From contig NC_052114.1 in the NCBI RefSeq assembly GCF_012273895.1, positions 5,190,565 through 5,254,564 of the forward strand: a DNA stretch of 64,000 bases, in the 5' to 3' direction. The notes beneath the pieces are model-generated. The model had not been told where the DNA came from. It saw only the letters and a list, made by a program, of their open reading frames with translations, and did not search any database. Made by a program: the position numbers and the translations under genes. The DNA comes from Zerene cesonia. Its lineage: Eukaryota > Arthropoda > Insecta > Lepidoptera > Pieridae. Below are positions 48,160 to 59,560 of this stretch, piece by piece (within the stretch, counting starts at the first letter, position 1; every line of letters starts with the position of its first letter).

Positions 48160-50100
48160 CATATTTTTTTAATCTTTGTTTAATTTATTATTTTTAAGGT
48201 TTAAAAACAACAGCAAAAAGTTAAATTAAACTATAGACTACTTTAACTGAAATAATAGATTCGATGAAAAAAAGATTTTATCTATGACGAAAACAAAATT
48301 GATTAACCCTTTTAAGCTTTGTGGTGTTTTCATGTATTAGAAAACAATAGAAAAACCTTTCATAATGTTCGTTTATTAAGCGTAATTTCCTTAAAAATAC
48401 CTACATGAAAAATACCTTATAGTAAATTAATTGTATTATGATAACCAGTTCGCCTCTGAAACTTATTCTGCCAGAATACCCGAACCATCCAGCGAAATAA
48501 AATATACTTAGTTTAAATGCTAAAAGTATAGGTACACAAAAATGTGTAAAAATAATCAAGTTTATATTTAACATAGATAATTTTATTAAAATCGTTTATT
48601 AGTCATTTTTACTTTTATTTTTTGGCGAGACAGACAGGCGATGAGACAATTGAATTTTTATTAATTTAGTAACTAAACAAAAATAATATGGAACGTTTAT
48701 AATCATAATTACATTTTTGAGACAGGTAGCCTAGCACTAAAAAAACGTTACAGTACTAATTTAAATGAATGACTAATAAATTTCCTTTTTTAGCTTTACT
48801 ACAAATTTTCACGTTAAGTATGTATTTTGTTTTGAACATATTATAAATAAAAAATAGTTACTATGAAATAGTAATCTCAAAGGATGATATAAAATGTTAA
48901 AGGAAAACTGGCCATTAATCAACATTGGCTCTAGATGTGACTTAGGTATTTATGTACAATATACATAAATACAATCTACAATACATAAAATTGAATTAAA
49001 TAGTTGTCCTACAGCAATATTTTGCAGGTGAATTCTTATATTTTGATAAGATATTACAAAAGTACCACATAATCTTCTGAAATTGAAACGTAAACACAAC
49101 AAAATACAACTTTTAGATTATAAATAAATAAATAATAACTTTTTGAACAGGCATACGAATTTATGACAATATGAGTAAGGAAATACATCATTTAACTATT
49201 TGTTGATGTAGATAAAAAACCAGCACTATTGTTGATACCACAATTCCGCAATTATGTTATAAATTACTTATAAAAACACCTCAATGGTCAAGCACGACAG
49301 AAATCTAAGCTATATAGTCATATATATTTAATATTTTCTTACTCTTTTTAAAACTTTGGATATTTTTTCTTCCGCTTATGTACGATTAATAGAATAAGAA
49401 CGAAAAAGTACGAAATAAAAATAAAATCTTACAGACTTATTATTTAGTTTACCTTAAATGCAATGAAAATTTTATTGAATAAAGATTATAATACAACATT
49501 ATAAATATTTTTAGTCATAATAAATTACCATTCTTACTAATAATATAAATGAGAATGTGTGCTTGGTACTTTTATATGTGTGTGCTTTACGTCGCAACGC
49601 AACGATTTCATGATATCATTTTTGTCTGGAGATGATAGCAGGAGAAAGGATGCTAGAGAATGACATACGCTTGTTTTACCTATTATTTAACACGGTTAAA
49701 CATCTTAATCCCATTAGTCCTTTGGCAACGTGGGAGAAACCGCGGGCGGAAAGCTAGTTTATTACGAAGTATAAAAGTATGATTCTCATCATTTAGAAGT
49801 GTTTGATTGAAATTTTCTTATTGTTTTGAATAGACTATTATTTCACGATACATATTGTTTTAAGTTTTACAAAACCAGGATTTATTTGTTGTTTATTAGA
49901 GGTAAACATATACAGTAATGTGATAACTCATTTGATATTGCCTTTAAATACAAGTTATTCGAATATGATAGTAAAACAATGGTTTATTTTTCTCAATGCG
50001 GAATACCAATACAAGGCCAATAATTAATTAATTCTTAGAACCGTCGAGATCCACAGTGATCTTCACTTAAAGCTCACTCACGATTCAAAAAGTATACAGG
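48160..50100. other. Intergenic
   Basis: AT-rich sequence with one Helitron-like element (49532-49757) and no gene recognised. Confidence 0.5.
49532..49757 (+). mobile_element. Helitron-like non-autonomous element
   Basis: Starts TCTTACTAATAATATAAATG and ends gaaaccgcgggcggaaagCTAG-T. Confidence 0.65.
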
Positions 50101-50111
50101 TTGGAACGCAA

Positions 50112-50117
50112 TATAAA
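50112..50117 (+). promoter_or_regulatory. Probable TATA box of gene 9
   Basis: TATAAA 77 bases before the ATG at 50189. A second TATA-like run (tatatata) at about 50177 lies too close to the ATG. Confidence 0.4.
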
Positions 50118-50188
50118 TTGTCTACCGACGATAAAATTGAGGATATTTTGGAAGCTGTTTAAAATATTTTGAACTGTATATATACATC

Positions 50189-51397
50189 ATGAGAAAGATA
50201 CAGGTAAGTTACATATCTTGATATATATAGCACAAATCTTTAAATAGATATAACCACAAATAACATAATACTGTACTAGATATAACTCAAAGGTGACTGA
50301 CTAACTGGCATGGTGATCAACGCTTTGCCCAAACCACTGGACGGATCGGGCTGAAATTTAGCATGCAGATAGATGTAATGACGTGAGCGGATGCCCCGCT
50401 AAAACATATTTTTTATATTTTTATATAAATTTGTTAAAGTATTTATTAGTTATTTAATAAAGTTTGTACCATGAAAATAAGAACTAGTGATATATGCTTA
50501 CCTTGTAATTAGTGTTACTATGTATTTTTTTAGGTAGCAATTGGATTAATTGCAATCCTTGGAGTGGTGACGTGCCGTCCCCATTTCCTACCTATGAAAT
50601 TTAAAATATCCGGAGACGCTCATTTGTCAATTCCAGTCTTTGGATACCAAATAGGGAATGTGCCAAATGTTTCCAAACAATTTCTGTAAGTATATTAATA
50701 AAATATTTCTAGTTCTCATAATTATTTTATTGCACAAGTTAGCGTCTGCATAGTAAACTTGAAAAGCTTTTGTAATAAAAAATAGTTTAGATTTAAGGGT
50801 ATAATATACAGTCATATGATTGGGAAATAAATAATATAAATAGAAAAAACAAATTACAAAAACATTGATAAGATCGGAATCTGTTAACAAAATTAAAAAT
50901 TACCATAATTCAGTGCTCCACCAATCCTCGACTTTGGAAGGAAACCATACAAAGATGTCGCTCCGGTACAAGGACAATTCCAAACAAAGGGTTCAGAAGC
51001 AACGGAAATAAATAATTATTATCAACATACTACAGCTGATACTGCCAAGCTTGCAGAAAAATCGCTTAACGATGTCACATCATCAACAGATATTGATACT
51101 GAAACTACCACAGAAACATATACCACTACAGATATTTGGGTACGTATTATACATAACTATCAAAGAATAAATAATCAAATGTATATACGCTTTTTCTATA
51201 TCTATTTTTTTTTTGGTGTAAATAGTACTTGGTCTTCCTTCATAAATACAATAATAAAAGCTATCTTGATATTTTTTTATATACATATTATATGAAAGAT
51301 TTTTGTTTTACAGACAACAACCGAAGATTTTGACAATTATGACGATACCATCTCAAACAGGATTTCACCACAGGTGGTTGCGTCATTACTAGGTTGA
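50189..51397 (+). CDS. RR-less relative of the cuticular genes (gene 9)
   Basis: Exons 50189-50203 (MRKIQ), 50534-50685, 50914-51139 and 51314-51397, phases 0, 2 and 0, encode 158 residues. Signal peptide about 1-19 (MRKIQVAIGLIAILGVVTC), then RPHFLPMKFKISGDAHLSIP and APPILDFGRKPY. A Thr-rich, acidic stretch follows (TETTTETYTTTDIW and TTTEDFDNYDD), a likely O-glycosylation region. The C-terminus QVVASLLG is that of genes 3, 5 and 7, and the intron before it is in phase 0 as in gene 3. No RR consensus is present and the introns (228 and 174 bases) have no room for a hidden one. Probably a secreted protein derived from a cuticular gene; function unknown. A Helitron-like fragment (50283-50403) is in intron 1. 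No near AATAAA. Confidence 0.82.
50283..50403 (+). mobile_element. Helitron-like fragment in gene 9 intron 1
   Basis: aaaggtgactgactaactgg, ccactggacggatcgggctg and gaaatttagcatgcagatag are typical of dispersed lepidopteran elements. Ends not defined. Confidence 0.5.
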
Positions 51398-51399
51398 AG

Positions 51400-52200
51400 A
51401 TAGAAATTACAAATAGAAATTAGAGGCTTCTTAAGGAATTTAAAACGCGATTTATATTGTTATTTATGTATATTTCAAACACGTCACAGCGACAAGGAAA
51501 ACTGACGTGTTGAAAATCCACCGTTGCCATAGGAAAACTGACGAGTTAAACGCGAAATTCCGTTAATGAATATTTAATTTCTGAATAGTAGCTAGTACTA
51601 GAGTTAAAGAAGACACAACGTACAGAAATCGCTTATTTTTCTATAGTTTTACATGTTACATGACAAATTTGTGTATCAAGGAAAACTCTGAAAAATTCCG
51701 CAACATCTTGCAGGTTATACATGTAATATGAATTTAATAATTTGCCATCATCATCGTAATCCTGGTACAATAAACTTGAAGTTTTTTTAGGGTATCGAGT
51801 TCTTAGTGCAGCGTCACTGTTTATAATTAACACTGTCTTGCGTTTCACCTTCAGTACAGGGTTTGATGTATTGTTGAACTCAATTATGGAGGTTTTACTG
51901 TAATGAAACCATATCAATGCAAATTAAAAGTAATACCTATCACACTAATAATAAAAAATTTGAAAGTTTGTTTGTTTGGATGTTTGGTCATCCATCACGT
52001 TGAAACTACTGAAAGGCTTTTGATGAAATTTGGTATAAAGAGAGCGTATGATCTGACTTGGGTGATAGAATACTTTTTATCCCGATTAAATGCTCCCTTG
52101 GGATGAAACCAGGAATCTTGACATGCGCGCAGAGCCATGACGAGCGTCTAGTAATATATAAAGCGCTCAAAGTGAAATAAAAATTAGTTACAATAATGAT
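51400..52200. other. Intergenic after gene 9
   Basis: Contains a degenerate repeat near 51435-51560 and a Helitron-like element at 51940. A 94-codon open frame on the minus strand (51633-51917) is of unknown value. Confidence 0.4.
51940..52151 (+). mobile_element. Helitron-like non-autonomous element
   Basis: TC after A (TCACACTAATAATAAAAAAT), gatgaaatttggtataaag, actttttatcccg, and ends gacgagcgtCTAG before T. The + strand open frame here is repeat sequence. Confidence 0.65.
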
Positions 52201-52215
52201 TTATAGCGAAAAATG

Positions 52216-52300
52216 TATATAAAACTGTCATATTATCGTTAACATTAATTGTGCATCTTTTCACTGTAGATTAACATAATATTTAAGTGATTTGAATATG
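52216..52300 (+). promoter_or_regulatory. Isolated cuticular-type promoter and ATG exon
   Basis: TATATAAAA at 52216 and ATG|gtaagt at 52298-52303 repeat the form of genes 1 and 4. No RR exon follows before gene 10. In phase 0 it could splice to 58492 (gene 10 exon 2) as an alternative promoter, or be the relic of a lost gene. Confidence 0.4.
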
Positions 52301-53433
52301 GTAAGTACACGATATTCGTTAAGGATTTTTGTATTCATTGTAAAAGTATAAATTTCGAATTGAATTTATAAAAAAAGTAGTAGGTGTTTTCAATATTATT
52401 TTTCTTCCTCTTATCCCTTTATTATAAATATTTAGTACGTAAATTATCATCAGTTATAACAGCATGCAATATATGACTGTTCATAAGTTATTATGTTCTC
52501 GTTAAATGAAACATAATTACATGAGCATTTACAAACAGCAACATATTATGATAACTCATGCACGCTAAGTGAAGATTGGGAAAATGTTTTTTTAATATGC
52601 TAAATGCATCATACATAATTTAAGTTGCGGTCATTTTTACACCATATTTATTAGTTTTTAGTTTTTGCATTGATTCGTAATTCGCGATTAATTTCTTGGA
52701 ACTTTTAATGATTTTTATCAAAAATAGGTATCTATGATAAAATAGGTATTTATTTTCAATATTCTTAACAATTAAATTTACGAAGAAATTACATTTTTAT
52801 TTACCCGATATCAGCTTTAGTATTTGCTAGTACACGTTCAGACGTTGTGGTGAAATTAATGGATGCATAATTAAAACTAGTAGATGTTAATACGACCTGT
52901 AATTAAAATTAAAATAAAACAGATTTATACACTATAAGCAGATTTACTTTCATGTCACTAGTAAGCTATAACTTATAATTTTTATGGCATCCTTACCAAA
53001 TTACAATTTATAGGTAACTTACATCGCTGTTATTTTATTATTACTAATATTATACAATAATATCAAACTTACGAAGGTAGTCCAAATTAACATAATAAAC
53101 TTCTATGTCGAATGGGACTTGAATATATTTCTACTACCTCTATATTAATACAAATAAGCAATAATAATTTTTTATTATTTTATTCAACGAAGCAAATTAT
53201 TACCTCGATAAGAAATAATCGTATTTTTTAACTGGTAATCATTAAATAATCACGTTTACTCCTGATAGTTCAATAATCAATACCATTTTATCGTAAATTT
53301 TATTTTACTTTTAACGAGCAATATTTGCTTTCCATGAGTTTGACATCATTTATTATGAAGGCGTTATATTTATTAAATGCACACAATTACATTGTTTGTA
53401 TTTGCTAGGAAATTAAAATCCATTCTGTATAGG

Positions 53434-53786
53434 GATACTTAATTATAAATGCGAAAGTAATTCTGTCTGTCTGTCTGTCTGTTACGCTTTCAAGCCTAAA
53501 CCACTGAACCGATTTTGATAAAATTTGGTATGAAGATAGATCTGAACTTGGGAAAGGCCATAGGATAATTTTTATCGCGAAAAAAGGATAGAAAGGGTTG
53601 AAAGAGGGGATGCAAGTTTGTATGAAAGTTCGTTATTGTCAAACCGATTTTGATGAAACTTGGTATGAAGATAAAGCTAAACGTAGGAAAGAACAAACCA
53701 TACTTTTTAATGTGAACAAAATACTCCTTACCATGTCGCGCGATATAAGCGAATTCTACGCGGGCGAGGCCGCGGGGGAAAAGTAG
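53434..53786 (+). mobile_element. Helitron-like element with CTGT microsatellite
   Basis: attataaatgcgaaagtaat, (CTGT)n at 53464-53482, cctaaaccactgaaccgatt, gatttggtatgaag, and 3' hairpin gcgggcgaggccgcgggg ending gTAG-T. Layout matches Lep1-type lepidopteran elements. The open frames on both strands here are repeat sequence. Confidence 0.75.
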
Positions 53787-54021
53787 TGTAAGATAATATT
53801 TCTAAGTTATTAGCAACTCTCTCATTTGGAAGGTCTGTCTTTCAACTTCTTAACCGGAGATGTAACATGTTTTGGCAAGGATAAACATTGAACTGTTTTT
53901 ATATAATTACAATTGAAAAACATTGAACTGTTTTTAGTTAATTTAAATGCATTATTAATTTAAACCTACCATTTATGTTCAGGACGGACAAACATGAGAA
54001 TGCTTTTTACGATAACTCTCT

Positions 54022-54075
54022 CTTGTGTCAACATGTGTCTATACATAAATATTATAGACACATGTTTGACACAAG
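54022..54075. repeat. Near-perfect 22/23-base hairpin
   Basis: Left arm 54022-54043 (cttgtgtcaacatgtgtcta...) pairs with 54053-54075 with one single-base bulge; loop 9 bases. Confidence 0.8.
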
Positions 54076-54627
54076 AGGTGACAACCACCGCTGCATGTTG
54101 GATGTAATGATGATGATGATAATGCTTTTATTGACTACAGCATATATTAAGTAAATCACAGCATTATTTGGGTAAATTTTGTCAATGTGCTTTTACTAAT
54201 TTGATTTGTCGTAGATTATAAAAAAATGTTTTGTGCGTTCCTTTTTTTAAAACGGTACTATTACCGTTGCAATTTTAAAAATTCGGTAATTATAAACTTT
54301 CTCCTAAATTTGTAATATTGAAGACTTACGGTTAACTTTATCTACAACTTATTTAGAAATTGACGGGAAAACTGATTGGCCTTGTCTATATAACGGAGTG
54401 TCAATTTATACTCGTATTTTGATACGGGGACTTTCACTATTGATTGGGCAATTATAATTATAGGTCAAAGGAATAGTCTAACGCAAATTGATGTATCAAT
54501 TAGAGACAATATACAGTTTCTCATTTATCAATTAATTAAGCTACCTTTTTTTCTTTCAGATGTGTTTAAAAATGAAAAAATAATAATTAAAGCTTATACA
54601 GAACAGGAATTTGGAATTTATAAGCTA

Positions 54628-54806
54628 CTAGCTGCACCCGGCAAACGCTGTTCTGCCTTACTCTTATCGTTAAGTGGTATGAAAAATAGATGTTAGCCGA
54701 TTCTCAGACCTACCCAATATGCTTACCAAATTTCAGAGGAATCGGTCAAGCCGTTTCGGAGGAGTATAGAGACTAACATTGTGATACGAGAATTTTATAT
54801 ATAAGA
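54628..54806 (-). mobile_element. Helitron-like element, variant of the 185-bp family
   Basis: Flank A/T, minus-strand TC end at 54805-54806. About 110 bases (54690-54806) match the family closely, but the CTAG-end part is different (ctgcacccggcaaacgctg). Confidence 0.8.
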
Positions 54807-55069
54807 TTTAAGTACTACTACTCAGTCTTTGCTACAACTAATTGTCCTTTTTTTTAATTATGCATTGCCTATTTAGCGAAATTGAATATGTAAAAAATGA
54901 AAATGAAATGTATTCTGCGTCTTTTGAATCTGGCTAGAGGCTTTATTTTTAATTCCCTTTTAGGAAATCTAGTTAGTTACTTACACTTGCATTACTTATT
55001 ATGTGTACAGTTCTTACAGTCATACTTTTGTTTCCAAAGGATGGATGGATGGTAATTGTCTGGTATCAC

Positions 55070-55325
55070 ATTTTTTTTATGTTATAGCGGGCAACTGAGC
55101 TGGTTGTTCGCCTTATGGCATGCGATCATCACCGCCCATCAACATTCACAGAAGTAGTGCCTCTGCGTATGCGTTGTTCGTTTTTAAGGGGAAAGGGAAA
55201 AAGAAAAGGATTTTGGAAATTGATGACTGGAAAAAAAATGGACTGGGACGGGTGAGGAAAAGGCGATCCTCCGGCTTCCCCACTCACCGTAAGAAATACA
55301 GTAGCATGTCATTGCTATTTTAATG
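55070..55325 (+). repeat. Dispersed repeat family A
   Basis: ttttttttatgttatagcgg, gcatgcgatcatcaccgccc, purine-rich centre, and ccggcttccccactcaccg. Confidence 0.7.
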
Positions 55326-57757
55326 GATTTTTTTTTTATAAAATTAATATGAAAACATTCAGTTGAATCAAGAAGTGTTTAGGTTTGAATACTAAATTAT
55401 TATAAATAGTAAAATATGTGCCCTATATGAAACTAGTATACAATAGTTTAGTTTTATTTTTAATGAACTGGTTTTCTTTTATGTTATCATAAAGCCGCCT
55501 CCAAATTACATGCTTTATACTAATTTATGATACGTTTTTTGTATCCAATATTTATAGGGTTCATCTACGTAAGTATAGCTATATGAAATGGTTATGTAAA
55601 ACAGAACAAAAATAATAGTTTGGAACAATCGCAACGATTACGATAAATAATATTTGAAGTACTATACTCAAGGAATGGTGACAATCATGTGTTGTTCATA
55701 TTTGTTGTTTGTTTTTTATGTTGTACCTTGTTATAAAAGTCTTAAAGATCAAGATGCACATTTTATTGTTGTAAGTGGAGTGCAGTTGCCTTCAAGACAA
55801 CGTTGTTTACTGAGATCATGATGATTTGTTGGGTGGATAAAAATTTAATTTTAACTAAAATAGAACATTAAAAACAAAAAGACAAGTGTTGTAAAGGACA
55901 AAATATTATGTAATTGTAACTTTAATAAATTGTTTACCTATTACTCTACAGGAAATAAAACAAAATGATTATAAGTTAAATAAAAAGCAGAATCAATCAA
56001 GCAGGCAGGTATTTTTTAAACTGACGTCCCGGTTTGGCGATTTCGGTGCATAGATTGATTAATAAAAGTTAAAATATAATTAGATATTCAATTTATTCGT
56101 AATAGAGCTCTTAAAATAATATTTAACTTAACAAGCATTAAATAACACTGTTGCGACAAAAAGATATATAAATATTTATCAACAAAACATAATATGCCTT
56201 CCACAATTTAACAAATTATATAATTTTCAAATATAATTTGTATTACTAGAACATATAATCATAATGTCTATTTGACGTCAGGTAAAAATCTAAATTCAGA
56301 AATGATTTCATTCATCATCACAAATTAATTTACGTGAAAACCCATGAAAGAATTTTCGATGAACAATTAACACTACCCTTAAATGGACACTTTACTCATT
56401 CTAGGATGTAGACCATAAAATATGAAAAGTGACATTGAAGTACCTATAAGTGGTTTATTTGTACAAAAGCTTTGCGAATTGAATGTTATTTGTGACATTA
56501 TGTGATTATATCTACAGAATCTCAGTTAACTATCATTTTCATAGTCAGGAAGACTTAGACATCTATATAGCCCCACACTATTCAATTTTCATTATGAACG
56601 AGTAATTTATCAAAGACTTATCAAAAATGTATGCCAAACAAGTTATATATTGTCATAATAAAGATATACATATTTTGAAACGTGCATTAATATTGTTATT
56701 TATTAACACATTTAGATGAATAATTTAGACATTCCACAATGATATTGCAACTAACGGTTTATTATAATGGAAACCTTTCTTTTTGGGAAAACCGAATATC
56801 TCTTTCGATCCTTTATGAAAAGAGAATACGGACATAAACTGCATAAATTATATTTTTGTTTAATTTACTCTGTTATGCTACAATAAGGCTCAATCATTCC
56901 AGGCGCTGGGTTTTTATAATTGTCGCAGTGAACTTTCCAGTGAAATGTAATTAAATGTTTTAATAATTTGCCTTGGTTGTCGTCGTTAACTTCAATAAAA
57001 ATAACTGTTACTCGCATTTTTTCTGCGGAGAAAGTGCGAATAAAATACTAACCATTCAAATCACGATATATTACAAAATCAATGAACAAAAAAAATTACG
57101 CTATACTTAAATGTAGCTTCACCTAAATATTTATTATTTTAATGTGAACATATCATGGACATGAATTATTTGATCTATATGAGCACCATATAGAGTTGGT
57201 TTTATAGATTTTATTTTTCATTTTATGATAATTGTTTTTGGTTTTCTGTCATGCCACTCTAATTTAGATATATATCTATTTTTTGTTTGAAAAATGTATA
57301 AAAGAATACACAGCTGTTTAAAATTTTACTTATAATTTTCATAACGTACAACCATATGTGTGTTTAACGCACGTAAACATCCGCACTCATTAAAGCTCTG
57401 TTTGTGGAGTCATAAAACGCCTGCAATTACAAAACACAGGTATATTATGCTGTATGCAATAAGAACTCAGCATTGTAAAATATTTCATAAAACAATAGTC
57501 GTGTAAGCCGCGACTATTAAGCCAAATGATTCTTGTGGTCAGCATGGATTACGCCTTGAGGATGCAAATTGTTTCTATATCCTAAGTATTACGTATTGTT
57601 GGTTGCGTGACGTAAATCGGTAATCGTAATCCTCTACCCATTCATGTGTCGATCCGAAGTTAATGGACAGCTAGATTGGCTCAGTTTTAGTGCAAACGGA
57701 GCAGAGCGCTTGTTTCGTATACCTACTGCCAGCCAGCGCGCACGTTCGGGGACTCCA

Positions 57758-57768
57758 TATATATAAGG
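57758..57768 (+). promoter_or_regulatory. TATA box of gene 10
   Basis: TATATATAAGG 91 bases before the ATG at 57849, in a GC-richer stretch (57640-57800) unlike the surrounding intergenic DNA. Confidence 0.65.
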
Positions 57769-57848
57769 AGATCTTACGAAACCGTTAGCACATTCGGACT
57801 ATAGTCCGTCCAGGAAATCATCTGTTGTTGTCTCCCTAGTCGATCAAC

Positions 57849-58613
57849 ATGTCACATCTATTTCTGGTAATTATAGTGTTGCCTTTACTTTCCTTGACAA
57901 TGATGTTGTGCCACCCATAACAGTGTATGTGAACATAAAATCATTATTTGAGTGAATGTGAAATTAGTGATTTGAACTTTAAATTCTAAGATCTTACCAA
58001 ACATTGCAATACCTTCAAACGCTGCGATGTCGCAAACGTTATTACTGTGGTGCATAATATTTAATCACAGTCACTGTATGTGTGAATGTCATTAGTATAT
58101 CATGAAGTCACAACGGCCTTTACTTAAATGACGCCTAGGCTTTATTTTTATTACGTAACGTATTCTTAAATAGATTTTTTATAAAAAGTTTAATCAAAAA
58201 AAAAAAACTCAACAACAACTCATGTCCTTTATCTTAAAGTTTTTTTTATGTATCTACGCGAATTTTTATCATCTTAAAAAAATGCTTAAGTATAATGTCG
58301 CTGATCAGCGATAAAAATGTAGTTTTGTTCTATATGTTTACACTAGCTGGTTTTTCCTAATAAAAAGATCATTAAATGTATTATTATAGCCGCACCTTCA
58401 TGGACTATTATATTTCTAATCAGTTATTTTTAAAGTGACCTTTTGTCTACCTAATATGTGATATTAAAAGCACAATGTTCATTCATTTCAGATCGTTGGG
58501 CTTTGTTTGCTTGCAACAGCCAGATGCACTCCTTACATTGACAACCAAACGCGACCACAGGTATTAAGCTATGAAATGGAGACCGCCAATATGCCCAATT
58601 CCTACAAATTTCA
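57849..58613 (+). CDS. Cuticular-type gene, 5' part only (gene 10)
   Basis: Exons 57849-57866 (MSHLFL, donor gtaatt) and 58492-58613, phases 0 and 2, encode the first 46 residues and part of codon 47. Signal peptide about 1-18 (MSHLFLIVGLCLLATARC), then TPYIDNQTRPQVLSYEMET and NSYKF, matching the VQILRYE...SYxF pre-domain segment of the RR-1 genes and the conserved phase-2 intron. The RR exon is not found in the remaining 5.4 kb, so it either lies beyond the right edge or is lost. The end coordinate is that of exon 2, not a stop codon. Confidence 0.75.
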
Positions 58614-59419
58614 GTAAGTAACATATCGATTAAATCTTTCTTAAAATTAAGAGCGTGACTCTACATGTATGCATTGTACAAGTTTGATATTTTATATAAA
58701 TAATCAAATGTTTACATTAAAATACAATAAAACCTGTGTGACATGTTTCGACATTAGCTATCTGTAACCCTTAGTAATAAAAGCTTGACATACAATCAAC
58801 TAGACAAATAAAAAAATATTTAGCAATCCAATGTTACAAAACTAAAAATTAAATATTAATTTTCCTCTTATAATACTAATGACAATGAAAATTTTCATCT
58901 GTATTAATTGTTAAAGTAGCCAATGTCACTCTCAAGCCTCCTAACTATGTCCAAACACAAAAATCATATTATTAAATTTCTCCGACGCGACACAAAAGAA
59001 ATACAAAGAATCAAATAAACATACACTTTCGCATATATAATATTAGCAATTATAATATTATAATATTAGGACTCAGTTAAGCCTAAAATGAAGTTGTACT
59101 AGATTGAACACAAACAACTAGCATCAACCTTGAACTTGACCGCGATGAAAACATATTCACATTATTATAATTTCAAGTCATTTGTGTTTTCAATATGTTT
59201 CGATTGAAATGGATATGTTTGTTGCATATATTGTTTTAAAGAATTAAGTAGTACAAATAGGTAATTAGTTTTGTGTATGAAGCTTTGAAAAAACTTTACA
59301 CCTTACTTTAATAATACTTTTATTTATACGACTATGGAGAAAATTATGAAATCTGCATTTGGAGCATCCCAATGATTTATTCCATACAAATTCTAAAATC
59401 ACAGGTAACATAAAACTAT

Positions 59420-59560
59420 ACTAGTACTAATATCATAAATATGAAAGTATGTTAGTTTATTTTTTAGCATTCCTTCAAGCTTCCTTCAGCTGGAAAAATT
59501 TAATTCCCACGGGAATGGTCTTTAACTATGCGATTAACGCTCCGTGGCGGGGCGGATAGA
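59420..59560 (+). mobile_element. Degenerate Helitron-like fragment
   Basis: actagtactaatatcataaa, gaaagtatgttagttt, then ttaattcccacgggaatgg and ctccgtggcggggcgg, in the order seen in other copies. Ends unclear. Confidence 0.45.

Larger units (their letters stand above)
52310..57750. other. Intergenic, repeats only
   Basis: About 5.4 kb with Helitron-like elements (53434, 54628), a family A repeat (55070) and a long hairpin (54022). No RR exon found on either strand. Confidence 0.5.

Noticed and set aside
51633..51917. 94-codon minus-strand open frame
   Set aside because: No recognised family, no promoter or splice support, and next to repeats. It is one of the longer AT-rich frames, so a search would be worthwhile, but I cannot support it as a gene.
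53496..53786. Open frames on both strands
   Set aside because: Inside a Helitron-like repeat (CTGT microsatellite and GC-rich 3' hairpin).
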